64,000 bases of DNA from an uncultured Pelagibacteraceae bacterium (GTDB lineage Bacteria; Pseudomonadota; Alphaproteobacteria; Pelagibacterales; Pelagibacteraceae). The stretch is from contig CACGJO010000001.1 in assembly GCA_902573425.1 (NCBI GenBank), positions 62,001 through 126,000 on the forward strand, in the 5' to 3' direction. Below are positions 34,337 to 49,109 of the stretch, in pieces (position 1 is the stretch's first letter; each line of letters starts with the position of its first letter). Position numbers and translations under genes: made by a program. The notes beneath the pieces are model-generated. The model saw only the letters and a program-made list of their open reading frames with translations. It was not told where the DNA came from and did no database searches.

Positions 34337-35461
34337 CTAATTTATTGATTGATCTTTGTGTATTTTACAACTCATAGCTATCCCCAAACCCAGCATCATG
34401 GCCATCATTGAAGATCCACCGTAAGATAGTATGGGTAAAGGTGCGCCCACAATGGGTATTAAGCCTAGAACCATCCCCATATTTACAGCTACATAAACAA
34501 AAAAGGCAGTAGCGAAAGTGTAACAATATAGTTTCGAAAAAGTATCTCTAACCATATTTCCAATTGAAACAATCCTCATGGTCATTACCACATATAGTGC
34601 TAAAACCGTAGATGAACCAAAAAAACCAAACTCCTCAGAAAATAAAGTAAAAATGAAATCAGTGTGTTTTTCAGGTAAGTAATCAAGGTAACTTTGAGAT
34701 CCATTTAGAAAACCTTTGCCAAAGAAACCACCTGAACCTATTGCAATCTTAGATTGTGTAATTTGATAGCCTGCACCTAAGGGATCCCTGCTCGGATCTA
34801 AAAAAGTTAAAATTCTTGATTTTTGATAAGGTTTTAGAAAAGAAATTGCTATTGGAGTTAATGAAACCAAAATTAAACCAAAGTAAGTAAAATATTTCAT
34901 TTTAACCCCTGCTAACCAAATGACAATGAAACCCCCAACACCAATTAAAAAAGCAGTTCCAAGATCTGGTTGAGTGACAACTAATATAAACGGTATAATT
35001 AAGGCGACCAGAGGCTTAAATAAAAATCTTATCCTATTCACATCTCCAGCAGAAATTCTATGATAATAATTAGCTAAAAATAATATCAAACCAATCTTCA
35101 TTAATTCTGATGGCTGTAAATTTAAAAAGTACAAGTCTAACCATCTTTGTGAGCCAGATGATGTTAAACCAAAATATTTTACAAGAATTAATAGAATTAG
35201 AATTCCAATATATATAGGAATACTTGTAGTGTACCAAAAATTTGTTCTTAAAAATGAAGCTGTAAAAAATAATAAAAAAAATACAAAAAATCTTACAATA
35301 TGGCTTTTTGTATGATAAGCAAACTCACCGCCATCAGTAGAGTACATGGCGAAGAAGCTAATTAAACCTAAAATAATAATACAACTTAGCAATACAAAAT
35401 CCATTGCAAGTATTTTGTCTTTTAAATTTAAGTGTGATTGAATACTTCCTCGCTTAAACAT
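34337..35461 (-). CDS. rodA: Rod shape-determining peptidoglycan glycosyltransferase RodA
   Basis: 374-residue SEDS-family membrane enzyme with about ten spans. Conserved parts: GSQRWLDLYFLNLQPSELMKIGLILFLANYY, the loop region LPEKHTDFIFTLFSEEFGF, and the C-terminal GLIPIVGAPLPILSYGGSSMM. It polymerises lipid II during cell elongation together with PBP2. It begins one base inside the mrdA stop codon. It is followed by the bactofilin gene. Confidence 0.96.
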   Translation of the reverse strand: MFKRGSIQSHLNLKDKILAMDFVLLSCIIILGLISFFAMYSTDGGEFAYHTKSHIVRFFVFFLLFFTASFLRTNFWYTTSIPIYIGILILLILVKYFGLTSSGSQRWLDLYFLNLQPSELMKIGLILFLANYYHRISAGDVNRIRFLFKPLVALIIPFILVVTQPDLGTAFLIGVGGFIVIWLAGVKMKYFTYFGLILVSLTPIAISFLKPYQKSRILTFLDPSRDPLGAGYQITQSKIAIGSGGFFGKGFLNGSQSYLDYLPEKHTDFIFTLFSEEFGFFGSSTVLALYVVMTMRIVSIGNMVRDTFSKLYCYTFATAFFVYVAVNMGMVLGLIPIVGAPLPILSYGGSSMMAMMLGLGIAMSCKIHKDQSIN

Positions 35462-37392
35462 TAAACTATCTCCCCATTAGACTGCGACTCTCTTAGAGGA
35501 TGTCTTTCTAAAACTTTCTTTATAACTTTTTTGGCAATTGGAGCTGCACTTTTACTACCGGAGCCTCCGTGCTCGATGACAACACTGATTGCATACCTTG
35601 GATCTTTGTAAGGAGCAAATGCTACAAACAAAGCATGGTCTCTATCTTCGTAAGGCAAATCCTCATTTTTGATTTCAAGTTCTCTTTGTCTCGCGGTAAA
35701 TCTTTTTACCTGTGACGTTCCAGTTTTTCCAGCAAATACAAAACCTTTTTTTGTTAATCTTGATCCATAAGAGGTTCCTCCAGGTTCATTAGTTGCACCA
35801 TACAAAGCATCAATAACAAATTTAATATTTTCGGGATTTCTAAATAAGCTTTTGTACCTAAATTTAGAAATAAAATCATAAAGACTTACAACATCGTCTG
35901 CAAATAATTTTCTATCTTCAATAAATTGATTTAAGTCGCTAAATTTATCATTTTCTTCATCGTTTAAAATAATTCTAGGTTTAATTTTATATCCACCATT
36001 TGCAATTTGAGCGGTCATTAAACATAATTGCATTGGTGATGATTGCCAATATCCTTGTCCTATACCAGCATGCAATGTTTCTCCTAAATACCAATTTTTA
36101 CCAATAAACTTTTTCTTCCAAGATGTATTTGGTACAACTCCAGTTCTCTCTTCTATAAAACCATCTAAAACTTTTTCACCTAAGCCAAATTTTTTTGCAG
36201 TTTCTGACAATCTGTCTATACCCAGTTTTCTGGCAACTTCATAGAAATATACGTCACATGACTGTTTGAGCCCTTCCCTCATGTCCATATAACCATGTCC
36301 CTTTTTTTTCCAACAGTGAAATTTTTCACCATAAAGTTCTATTGAACCATTACATCGGATTACTGTTTTTGGATTAAAAATATCATTTTCTAATGCGCTT
36401 ATTACAGCTAAACTTTTTATTGTGGAGCCTGGTGGATAAAGACCAGCTATAGATTTATTGATGAGAGGTTTATCTCTGTGTTTAATAAGCTTATTCCAAT
36501 TTTCATTATTTATTCCATGAACAAATTGGTTTGGATCAAAAACAGGTGATGAAACCATGGCAACGATGTCGCCTTTGTAAATATCCATTACGCAAACCGA
36601 ACCTGATTTGTCTTTAAGTAAATTAGATGCTAAGTCTTGAACCTCTTGATCTAAAGTTGTTTTAAAACTCTTTCCAGCTTTTCCTGGATTAATAGAAATT
36701 TCTTTAATCCTTTTTCCGTATGCATTTACCTCATATCTTTTATAACCAACATCGCCTAACACTTGGAGGTCTAATTTGCTCTCTAATCCTGTTTTTCCAA
36801 CCCTCGTACTCGTTGTAATCTTATCTTTTAAATATTCCTTGTTTTGTAAATCTTTTTTACTTGCTTTAGATACATATCCAATCACATGAGCTGATGAAGG
36901 TTCGGTATAAAGTCTTGCAACTGATACAACGGGCTCTGCACCCTGTAATTCATGCAAAAATAAATTTATTCTTGAGAATTCTGACCATGTTAGGTTATCC
37001 GATATTACTACAGGATCCCAAGGTTTTTGTGATTTTATTTTTCTTCTTATTTTAAAAATTTTTTTGTCGGTCAAATTTAAAATATTTTTTAATCTAAAAA
37101 TCAAGGTTTCTATATTTTCTGAATTTTCAGGAATAATATGTAATTGGTAAACTTGTTTATTTGAAGCTATTTGTTTTCCATAAAAATCATTTATTGTACC
37201 TCTGGGTGGTGAAAATTTCCATTCTCTAAATCTATTTTTATCCGATAAAGTTTTGTACTTTTTGCTCTCATTAATTTGTAATGACACTAATCTTCCAAGA
37301 ATGCCGAATACGACAACAGCCTTTGCTGCAGAAATAATAAACATTCTTCTGCCTATTAATTTAGATTTACTTTCACCAGTTGAACTAATCAT
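35461..37392 (-). CDS. mrdA: Penicillin-binding protein 2 (MrdA)
   Basis: 643-residue class B transpeptidase. It has one N-terminal membrane span (about 18-38), a pedestal domain with RGTINDFYGKQIASN, and the transpeptidase domain with the active-site serine in STIK (Ser323, Lys326), SCD at about 375 and KTGT near 551. It crosslinks peptidoglycan as the partner of RodA. It overlaps mreD by 8 bases. Order mreB-mreC-mreD-mrdA-rodA is the classic elongasome operon. Confidence 0.96.
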   Translation of the reverse strand: MISSTGESKSKLIGRRMFIISAAKAVVVFGILGRLVSLQINESKKYKTLSDKNRFREWKFSPPRGTINDFYGKQIASNKQVYQLHIIPENSENIETLIFRLKNILNLTDKKIFKIRRKIKSQKPWDPVVISDNLTWSEFSRINLFLHELQGAEPVVSVARLYTEPSSAHVIGYVSKASKKDLQNKEYLKDKITTSTRVGKTGLESKLDLQVLGDVGYKRYEVNAYGKRIKEISINPGKAGKSFKTTLDQEVQDLASNLLKDKSGSVCVMDIYKGDIVAMVSSPVFDPNQFVHGINNENWNKLIKHRDKPLINKSIAGLYPPGSTIKSLAVISALENDIFNPKTVIRCNGSIELYGEKFHCWKKKGHGYMDMREGLKQSCDVYFYEVARKLGIDRLSETAKKFGLGEKVLDGFIEERTGVVPNTSWKKKFIGKNWYLGETLHAGIGQGYWQSSPMQLCLMTAQIANGGYKIKPRIILNDEENDKFSDLNQFIEDRKLFADDVVSLYDFISKFRYKSLFRNPENIKFVIDALYGATNEPGGTSYGSRLTKKGFVFAGKTGTSQVKRFTARQRELEIKNEDLPYEDRDHALFVAFAPYKDPRYAISVVIEHGGSGSKSAAPIAKKVIKKVLERHPLRESQSNGEIV

Positions 37393-37900
37393 AAAGCCTC
37401 AAAGAAATACCTCTTTTATATAATTCAAAAATAAACCAGAAGACCGGATATAATATAAAAGTAAATAATGAGTTGTAGAATAAGTCAGAGTAAGTTACGC
37501 CGACATCTGAAAAATTTTTGATTAAAATAAATGTAATGAAATTACCTCCCATAACTGCAATTACAAAAGTAAACCAATCTGATATTAGAGTACTTCTTAC
37601 AGTTGCTGCTCTTATATAAGCAGCTACAAGAGATACAAATAAGTAAGAAAGTGGGCTTGTTCCAAGATTCAAACTCAACACCACATCATTAATAAGTCCA
37701 CACAAAAATATAAACCCATATCCAAGGATAGATGGATCTCTTAATACCCAATAATAAATTATTATGAATTGAAGATTAAAAGAGAATATTTTCCAATAAT
37801 AAAACTGGGTTTGAAACTCTGAAATACTTACATAAATCAATATAATTAATGGTAATGATCTTAACAAACCATCCTTGAAGCCTTTTACATTTATTGCCAT
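37385..37900 (-). CDS. mreD: Rod shape-determining protein MreD
   Basis: 171-residue membrane protein with five to six hydrophobic segments. IYYWVLRDPSILGYGFIFLCGLINDVVLSLNLGTSPLSYL matches the conserved MreD region (GLxxDxxxGxxLG). It links MreC to the elongation complex. It starts right after the mreC stop and overlaps mrdA. Confidence 0.9.
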   Translation of the reverse strand: MAINVKGFKDGLLRSLPLIILIYVSISEFQTQFYYWKIFSFNLQFIIIYYWVLRDPSILGYGFIFLCGLINDVVLSLNLGTSPLSYLFVSLVAAYIRAATVRSTLISDWFTFVIAVMGGNFITFILIKNFSDVGVTYSDLFYNSLFTFILYPVFWFIFELYKRGISLRLYD

Positions 37901-38773
37901 TTATTTCGCCTCTTCATCATTTGATTTATCTAAAATAACATTTACATAAAGAACCTGAGTAGGATCACTAAAAAGTTTAACTCTAATCCTGCCTTCATCA
38001 CTTTCGTCATCTTCATTCCGTATAATTTTTCCTATTGAAATCCCTGGAAACAAAACACCGTCTTTACCAGATGTATAAACTGTAAGATCATCTACGTTTT
38101 GAAAACCGTCAGGAAGATATTCTAATGTGGGGTTTTTTTTGCCTATACCAGAAAGAATAGCTTGTTCCCCAGATGGAGAAATTACAGCAGGAATTTTACT
38201 ATTTAGATCGTTTAATAATAAAATTCTTGATGAAATATAATTAACTTCGACTATTCGTCCAACTAAATTTCCTTTGTTCAATACTGGCATTCCAAGTTTA
38301 ATCCCAACATTTGATCCTTTGTTTATTATAACAGAGTTCAAGTATGGACTGTTTTTGTCCAACATTATCTTTGCGCCAACTGTTGAATAGGACGTTGTTT
38401 TATCTAGTTCTAAAACTTCTTGTAATTGATTATTTTCTGTTTGAAGATAAAGAGTATCAAATCTATCTTTTTCAAGTAATTCTATTTTCTTCTTTAATTC
38501 CTCATTTTCTTTATAAATATTAAAATGATTTGATAAAAAACTTTTAGAGGCAGATGCAAAAGATATTGGAGAAGAAGATATCGCAGACAAACGATATACC
38601 CCATCATTAATCACACTTCGTAAAGCTTTAATTGGTTTTAATTCTAAATTGTCTAAAGCAAAAACTAAGAGGGAAGCTATTATCAGTACAAAAAGAGAAA
38701 ATTTTTGTTTTGCTCCACTCTGCAATAAAGCAGAGCGAATAGCTATTCCAAAATCATCTCTGCTTGTTGCCAT
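37901..38773 (-). CDS. mreC: Rod shape-determining protein MreC
   Basis: 290-residue periplasmic scaffold. One membrane span near 25-43, then a coiled coil (NIYKENEELKKKIELLEKDRF, about 89-109), then the beta-barrel domain with INKGSNVGIKLGMPVLNKGNLVGRIVEV, which carries the family's conserved Gly positions. It contacts PBP2. The stop is directly followed by the mreD start codon. Confidence 0.93.
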   Translation of the reverse strand: MATSRDDFGIAIRSALLQSGAKQKFSLFVLIIASLLVFALDNLELKPIKALRSVINDGVYRLSAISSSPISFASASKSFLSNHFNIYKENEELKKKIELLEKDRFDTLYLQTENNQLQEVLELDKTTSYSTVGAKIMLDKNSPYLNSVIINKGSNVGIKLGMPVLNKGNLVGRIVEVNYISSRILLLNDLNSKIPAVISPSGEQAILSGIGKKNPTLEYLPDGFQNVDDLTVYTSGKDGVLFPGISIGKIIRNEDDESDEGRIRVKLFSDPTQVLYVNVILDKSNDEEAK

Positions 38774-38791
38774 TGCTTAAATATCAATAAA

Positions 38792-41397
<2,606 letters not shown>

Positions 41398-41489
41398 TTT
41401 CTCTAATTTTTGATGATAAATATAATACAATTAATACGCTAATTTGCAAAATATTTTTATATAAAATTTAAATTTTTGACCAGATTGGG

Positions 41490-43073
<1,584 letters not shown>

Positions 43074-43074
<1 letters not shown>

Positions 43075-44846
43075 TATACTAAAGTCTTACCTTCATCTGA
43101 TACTTCTTCTTTTTCGTCCTCTGGACCAAGTAACATTTGATTATGAGGTTTTCCAGAAGGTATCATTGGAAAACAATTTTCAGCTGGATCTACTCTGCAG
43201 TCAAATATAACTGGTTCTTTTGTATTGATCATCTCATTTATTTTTTCATCTAGTTCATCTGGCTTTGTTGCTTGAATACCTACACAACCGTATGCCTGTG
43301 CTAATTTAACAAAATCTGGTAAGGCTGCGGTGTAACTTTCAGAATAATTTTTTTCATGTAAAAGTTCCTGCCACTGTCTAACCATCCCCATGTACTGATT
43401 ATTTAAAATAAATATTTTAATTGGTAGTTTATATTGTACAGCTGTGGACATTTCTTGCATGGTCATCAAAACAGATGCTTCTCCAGCAATATCTATAACT
43501 AATTTATCTGGGTGAGCAATTTGAACGCCTACTGCTGCTGGTAAACCGTATCCCATTGTACCAAGCCCACCTGAGGTCATCCATCTGTTTGGTTTATTAA
43601 ATTTATAATGTTGAGCAGCCCACATTTGGTGCTGACCCACCTCAGTTGTGATGTAAGTATCCTGGTTTTTCGATAACTCGTAAAGTCTTTGCACTGCATA
43701 CTGTGGTTTTATTACTTCTTTGCTGTTTTTGAAGCTTAAAGATTTTTTCTGTCTCCACTTATCTATATCCTTCCACCATTTAGAAATATTTTGTTTATTA
43801 GAGTTTAAAAAATCTTTATGTTTTTCTTTTATTCTTTTATTTAAAGCTTTTAAAAAGCTTCCAACATCACTCACAACTGGTAGATCTACTTTAATATTTT
43901 TCCCAATTGATGACGGATCAATATCTATATGAATTTTTTTTGATTTAGGTGAAAACTCATCCACTTTTCCTGTTATTCTGTCATCAAACCTTGCTCCAAT
44001 ATTTATCATTAGATCACAACTATACATAGAGTTGTTTGCCTCATATGTTCCATGCATTCCCAACATTCCTAAAAATAAAGGATCATCTCCGGGGTAAGCC
44101 CCAAGACCTTGTAAGGTAGATGTTATTGGGAAACCAGTTAATGAAACAAGTTCCCTTAAAGATTTACTTGCATCTGGACCTGAATTAATTACTCCACCCC
44201 CAGTATAAAAAATTGGCTTTGATGACTTCTTCATCAGATTTATAACTTTATCTAAATCATTTGAGCTTATTTTTCCATTTAGTTTAGATTTTCCATTTAG
44301 TTTTTTTTTATTTGAACTTTTTAAAACAAAATTTGTTTTTTTAAATTGAATATCTTTTGGTATGTCAACTAAAACTGGTCCAGGTCTACCAGTTGTTGCA
44401 ACTTCAAACGCTAAATCCATTATTTTAGCTAAATCGTTAACATCTTTAACTAACCAATTATGTTTTGTACAAGGTCTAGTAATTCCAGTCGTATCACATT
44501 CTTGAAATGCGTCCGTTCCAATTAAATGGGTTGGGACTTGACCGCTTATGCAAACTAGTGGAACCGAGTCCATGTAAGCATCTGTAAGAGCGGTTACAGC
44601 GTTTGTAGCTCCAGGTCCAGAGGTAACTAACAAAACTCCAGGTTTTCCAGATGAGCGCGCATATCCTTCAGCTGCGTGACCTGCACCTTGTTCGTGACGT
44701 GCTAAAATATGTTTTATTGTTTTATGGTTTTTAAGTTCATCATAAATTGGTAAAACAGCTCCCCCTGGATATCCGAATATATGTTCTACCTTGTGATGCT
44801 CTAAAACTTTAAAAACTATTTCAGCGCCTGATATTAATTTTCCCAT
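43074..44846 (-). CDS. ilvI: Acetohydroxyacid synthase large subunit
   Basis: 590-residue thiamine-diphosphate enzyme that makes acetolactate or acetohydroxybutyrate. The catalytic Glu is in ARHEQGAGHAAEGYAR at about 50-65. The ThDP motif GDG...N is represented by DIAGEASVLMTMQEMSTAVQYKLPIKIFILNNQYMGMV, where GEA replaces GDG. Middle domain: IDIDPSSIGKNI and GTYEANNSMY. The order ilvI-ilvH-ilvC-leuA gives most of the branched-chain pathway in one run on the minus strand. Confidence 0.95.
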
Positions 44847-44876
44847 AAATATAATCTATCTTAGGAAAATTTTGGG

Positions 44877-45788
44877 TCAAGTTTTAGATAAATAACTTAG
44901 AATTTTTTTTCTTAAATCAAGATAATTGGTATCAGTGAACTGCTTCCAATCCTGCATCTGGCCTCTCTGCCATGTATATTGCCTTTTAGCATATTGCCGA
45001 GTTCTGATTAGAACTCTATCTTTTAGATTTTTAAGAGTTATAGATTTTTGCAAATATAAACCAATTTCATAAATACCTATTATCGAGTTAGCAGAAATAT
45101 GAGAGGCTGGGACAAAAAATTTTTTATTATATTTTCTTACTTCATCTAGAGCGCCTTTTTTTAACATTTTAACAAATCTACTATTTATTTTTTTTTCTAA
45201 ATCATCTTTTGGAGGTAACAAACATAACTTAATAAAGTCAGATGAATTAAAATATTTTTTATTTTCTTTCTTTTGCCATTCCTTTAGAGTTAAACCTGTT
45301 CCTTCGTAAACTGAAATAGCTCTTGAAACGCGTTGAATATCATTTCTATTTATGCCTTCAAAAATTGTTGGGTTTTTTTTATAATAATGATTTCCCATCA
45401 TCCATCTTCCAGTGGGATTTAAATAAGAATAATCTAATTTTTTTACTTTTGGTATTTTAACTAGACCTTCAATTAATGCCCTAAAATAAAGTCCAGTTCC
45501 ACCAACTACAATGGGAGTTTTATTTTTTTTTTGTATCTCTTTTATTTTTTTTGCTACTAACTTACACCATTTGCCTACAGAAAAAGTATTCTTTGCTGAC
45601 ATGAAACCATAAAAATGATGTTTAATTTCACTTTTTTCTGGTCGCGCAGAGAGTATTTTAATTTCTTTATATACCTGCATGCTATCTGCGTTTAAAATTT
45701 CACCATTAAATTTTTTGGCTATATCTATGGCAAGTTTAGATTTTCCAGATGCAGTAGGACCAAATAAAAGTATAATTTTTTTTGACAA
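44877..45788 (-). CDS. miaA: tRNA dimethylallyltransferase MiaA
   Basis: 303-residue enzyme that adds the dimethylallyl group to A37 of tRNAs reading UNN codons. P-loop GPTASGKSKLAIDIAKKF at about 10-27, then ILNADSMQVYKEI with the catalytic Asp, VVGGTGLYFRALIEGL, and RTRQYAKRQYTWQRGQ near the C-terminus. It lies one base after the Deg protease gene. Confidence 0.95.
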   Translation of the reverse strand: MSKKIILLFGPTASGKSKLAIDIAKKFNGEILNADSMQVYKEIKILSARPEKSEIKHHFYGFMSAKNTFSVGKWCKLVAKKIKEIQKKNKTPIVVGGTGLYFRALIEGLVKIPKVKKLDYSYLNPTGRWMMGNHYYKKNPTIFEGINRNDIQRVSRAISVYEGTGLTLKEWQKKENKKYFNSSDFIKLCLLPPKDDLEKKINSRFVKMLKKGALDEVRKYNKKFFVPASHISANSIIGIYEIGLYLQKSITLKNLKDRVLIRTRQYAKRQYTWQRGQMQDWKQFTDTNYLDLRKKILSYLSKT

Positions 45789-45789
45789 A

Positions 45790-46899
45790 CTATTGTTTTT
45801 TAAATTCTTCTGCTGACTCCATTCTGCCTAAAGTCAATTTTAAAGTAATTATTTTTTTATCTCTCCAAACTTTTAATGCAACACGTTTGTTTGGCGGTGT
45901 ATTTGCTACTACCTTTGGAAGGTTACGCATTGTTTTAATTTTTTGGCCATCAAATTCTAGAACTATGTCTCCACTTTTCATGCCTCCTTTTTCAGCAGGA
46001 CTTCCTTCGGAGACTCCACCGATAAATGCACCTCTTGGATCACCAAGATTTGCGACTGAGGCCATTTCTTTAGTAACTTCTTGAATTCTAACTCCTAACC
46101 AGCCTCTTTTTGTTTCACCAAATTTTATTAATTGGTTAATGATAGTTGAGGCATAGTTTGCGGGTATTGCAAAACCAATTCCACTGCTTGCTCCTGAGGG
46201 GCTAATGATTGCAGTATTTATTCCAATTACATCTCCGTCTAGATTAAATAGAGGTCCACCAGAATTACCTTGGTTGATTGATGCGTCCGTTTGAATAAAA
46301 TCATCATATCTTGTTAAATTAATATCCCTGTTTCGTGCAGATATTATTCCAGACGTAACTGTTCCTCCTAATCCAAAAGGATTTCCAATAGCAACTACCC
46401 AATCACCAACTCTTGATTTATCTGAATTTCCAAACTCTACAGTTTTAAAAATATCTGATGTATCAATTTTTAATACTGCTATATCAGAATAAGGATCAGC
46501 GCCCATTACCTTAGCTTGATATTCTTTATTATTAACTCTCACTATAATATCTTCTGCGTTTGCAATGACATGGTTATTGGTAATCACAGTTCCATTTTTT
46601 TCAATTATAAATCCTGATCCAAGAGAAGTAGCTTTTCTTTCTGTTGGTTTATCAAATTCTTTGAACATTTCTCCAAATGGTGAGCCTGGAGGAAATTGAA
46701 ATGGAAAAGGATTTGCTTGTGTTTTTATTGTTTGAGTAGTTGAAATATTAACAACTGATGGCATTAGTTCATCTGCTAAATCTGCAAATGATGAGGGGGG
46801 ATTTTTTGTATGTCCTTCAATATTAAATATAAAATAGAAAAATACAAACCAGATATAGAATTTTTTATAACTTAACTTCATTATTTTTTTATATACCAA
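45790..46899 (-). CDS. Deg/HtrA-family periplasmic serine protease with one PDZ domain
   Basis: 369 residues. A signal sequence or anchor (residues 5-25 after MVYKKIMK), then the trypsin-like domain with His in VITNNHVIANA, Asp in DIAVLKID and Ser in QGNSGGPLFN, and one PDZ domain (GWLGVRIQEVTKE to VVANTPPNKRV). One PDZ is fewer than in DegP/DegQ and matches DegS-like or alphaproteobacterial Do-like proteases, but the presence of hflKC and DUF2065 just upstream is the common setting for the alphaproteobacterial DegP gene. It should degrade misfolded envelope proteins. The start overlaps the DUF2065 gene by 19 bases. Confidence 0.9.
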   Translation of the reverse strand: MVYKKIMKLSYKKFYIWFVFFYFIFNIEGHTKNPPSSFADLADELMPSVVNISTTQTIKTQANPFPFQFPPGSPFGEMFKEFDKPTERKATSLGSGFIIEKNGTVITNNHVIANAEDIIVRVNNKEYQAKVMGADPYSDIAVLKIDTSDIFKTVEFGNSDKSRVGDWVVAIGNPFGLGGTVTSGIISARNRDINLTRYDDFIQTDASINQGNSGGPLFNLDGDVIGINTAIISPSGASSGIGFAIPANYASTIINQLIKFGETKRGWLGVRIQEVTKEMASVANLGDPRGAFIGGVSEGSPAEKGGMKSGDIVLEFDGQKIKTMRNLPKVVANTPPNKRVALKVWRDKKIITLKLTLGRMESAEEFKKQ

Positions 46900-47066
46900 A
46901 TTATAATAAATCCTATTATTGCAAATACAAAACCAAATTTTCTTAAAGTATCTGGCGATATATTCTGTATTAATTTGGACATATTAATGATTTTATTTGG
47001 AAAAACTGCGCATAAAATACCTTCAATTAGCAAAACTAAGCCAAAAGCAATAATGAATTCCTTCAT
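46881..47066 (-). CDS. DUF2065 small membrane protein
   Basis: 61 residues, two hydrophobic spans (about 5-22 and 43-58) with FPNKIINMSKLIQNISPDTLRKFG between them, the DUF2065 pattern. It stands in its usual place after hflC. Function unknown; the link to HflKC and the Deg protease suggests membrane protein quality control. Confidence 0.85.
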   Translation of the reverse strand: MKEFIIAFGLVLLIEGILCAVFPNKIINMSKLIQNISPDTLRKFGFVFAIIGFIIIWYIKK

Positions 47067-47073
47067 GCCGTGA

Positions 47074-47946
47074 CTATTGTTTTTTACTTTTTATAACTCC
47101 GGTATTTCCAAAAAATTTAAAGAAATCGCTATCTGGTGATAGAATTAGAGATGTGTCACCACCGATTAGCGCTTTTTCGTATGATTGCATAGCTCGGTAA
47201 AATCCAAAAAACTCTGGATCTTTTCCAAAAGCCTGCGCAAAAATTCTATTTCTTTTACCATCTCCTTCACCTTTCATGATCTCTGACTGCTTGTTAGCAT
47301 TTGCCAGAATTACGGTAACTTCTTTGTCGGCAGTTGAAGTTATTTTTGCGGCCATCTCAGCTCCTTGAGCTCTGAATTCTTTTGCCTCTCTTTGTCTTTC
47401 TGTCTGCATTCGTGCGTAAATTGCTTCACTGTTAGCAGGTGGTAAATCAGCCCTCTTTATTCTTACATCTACAATAGTAATTCCAAAATTTTGGGCTTCT
47501 GTATTTACATCGTTTTGAATTGTTCCCATGTGGACCGCTCTATCAGTTGATAAGAGTGTTGCTAGTTCTTGGGTACCTAACACACTTCTAATTCTTGAAT
47601 TTATTATCGTGGCTAGTCTCGATCTTGCCACTCTTTCGTTTCCAACCGATATATAGAATTTTAATGGGTCAACAATTTTAAATCTAGCAAAAGCATCAAC
47701 GATTAATCTTTTTTGGTCTGCTGCAATTACTTCTTCGGGTGGATTGTCTAAATTTAATACTCTACGATCTAAATATACTACGTTTTGTATGAAAGGGATT
47801 TTATAATTTAATCCTGGTTTTGTAATTATTTTTTTTGGGTCACCAAATTGTAAGACAATTGCTTGGTTAATTTCTTGAACCACAAATAAAGCTTGATAAG
47901 CTACAACGCCCAAAACAACTAATGCACCTATTAAAATTTTTTTCAT
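47074..47946 (-). CDS. hflC: Membrane protease modulator HflC
   Basis: 290-residue SPFH/prohibitin-family protein, anchored by one N-terminal span (about 5-23) with the main part in the periplasm. VVQEINQAIVLQFGDPKKIITKPGLNYKIPF begins the SPFH domain; a coiled coil rich in Arg/Glu/Ala (RMQTERQREAKEFRAQGAE) follows. With HflK it forms the cage around FtsH. Its start overlaps the hflK stop by ATGA. Confidence 0.95.
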   Translation of the reverse strand: MKKILIGALVVLGVVAYQALFVVQEINQAIVLQFGDPKKIITKPGLNYKIPFIQNVVYLDRRVLNLDNPPEEVIAADQKRLIVDAFARFKIVDPLKFYISVGNERVARSRLATIINSRIRSVLGTQELATLLSTDRAVHMGTIQNDVNTEAQNFGITIVDVRIKRADLPPANSEAIYARMQTERQREAKEFRAQGAEMAAKITSTADKEVTVILANANKQSEIMKGEGDGKRNRIFAQAFGKDPEFFGFYRAMQSYEKALIGGDTSLILSPDSDFFKFFGNTGVIKSKKQ

Positions 47947-49055
47947 TGTTGTGCTTTCTTCTTAATTTCAGGAAGCGGTAAATATGGAACTACCCCTGAG
48001 CCTGAGTTTTTATCAATTATAACTTTATCAATATCAGCTAAAACTTTTTCCATTGTTTCTAAATACATTCTTTCTTGGGTTACTTGTTTCGCGTCTTTAT
48101 ACTCATTATATATAGCTATAAATCTACTAGCTTCACCCTCAGCTTTTGCTACAACTTCTTTTTTATAAGCTTCCGCTTGTTGTAAAACTTTCTCAGCTTC
48201 CCCTCGCGCTCTTGGTATAACGTCGTTAGCATATGCTTCTGCTTCGTTTTTTGATCTTTCTCTATCAGCTCGAGCCGCTTGAACATCTCTAAAAGCATCA
48301 ATTACTTGATCAGGTGGGTCTGCTTTTTGTGTTTGAACTTGTGTTACTTGAATTCCTGAACCATATTCATCTAAAATACCTTGTGTAATTTCCTGTACCT
48401 CGGTTTCTATTTTCGATCTTCCTTCGGTTAAAATTGATTGAATTTGGCTTTTCGCAATGACTTCTCTCATAGCTGTTTCTGAGGCTGCTTTTACGGTCTC
48501 CAATGGACTTTGAATATTAAAGAGAAATTTTCCAGCATCCTTTATTACCCAAAAAACTGAATAGTCTATGTCTACAATATTTTCATCACCTGTTAGCATT
48601 AAACTTTCTTCTGAAACATCTCCTACACCTGATGATCTCCCGCTATCACTTTCTGATCTAAAACCTACATCTATACGATTTACTTTTGTTACTTTTGGAG
48701 TGAGAACTCTCTCAATAGGATAAGGTATATGATAATTTAAACCAGGTTGAGTTGTTGTTACAAATTTTCCAAATCTTAAAACTACACCTTGCTCATCTGG
48801 CAATACTCGATAAAGACCGCTTAGAGCCCATAGTACTAATAAAACTATAATTCCTAAATAAATTGGTTTGTTGCCACCTTTTCCACCTGGAAAAATTCTG
48901 CCAACTGAACCTTGAGCTTTTCTTATTAAGTCGTCAATGTTAGGTGGTTGTCGTCTTTGTCCTGATCCATTACCGTCACCTCTACCCTGTCCACCACCGC
49001 CTGGAGGCGATCCCCATGGAGAGTCATTTTTAAATATATTACCGTCTTTTGACAT
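47943..49055 (-). CDS. hflK: Membrane protease modulator HflK
   Basis: 370 residues: a Gly/Arg-rich cytoplasmic N-terminus (about 10-40), one membrane span (about 63-83), the SPFH domain (LPDEQGVVLRFGKFVTTTQPGLNYHIPYP) and a coiled coil with alternating Arg and Glu/Ala. It pairs with HflC to regulate FtsH. Divergently transcribed from the Mrp gene, with a 54-base spacer for both promoters. Confidence 0.95.
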   Translation of the reverse strand: MSKDGNIFKNDSPWGSPPGGGGQGRGDGNGSGQRRQPPNIDDLIRKAQGSVGRIFPGGKGGNKPIYLGIIVLLVLWALSGLYRVLPDEQGVVLRFGKFVTTTQPGLNYHIPYPIERVLTPKVTKVNRIDVGFRSESDSGRSSGVGDVSEESLMLTGDENIVDIDYSVFWVIKDAGKFLFNIQSPLETVKAASETAMREVIAKSQIQSILTEGRSKIETEVQEITQGILDEYGSGIQVTQVQTQKADPPDQVIDAFRDVQAARADRERSKNEAEAYANDVIPRARGEAEKVLQQAEAYKKEVVAKAEGEASRFIAIYNEYKDAKQVTQERMYLETMEKVLADIDKVIIDKNSGSGVVPYLPLPEIKKKAQQ

Positions 49056-49109
49056 GACACTTTATATAGTGACTTTTTGAACAAAAACAAGTTATGATGA
49101 AGCGATATA

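Noticed and set aside
41398-41430. 11-codon extension of LeuA
   Set aside because: MYYIYHQKLEK is not conserved in the family; the ATG at 41397 starts just before the conserved FDTTMRDGEQ.
41431-41489. Leader-peptide attenuator in the leuA-ilvC gap
   Set aside because: No Leu/Val/Ile-rich short frame and no terminator hairpin were seen in the 60-90 bases available.
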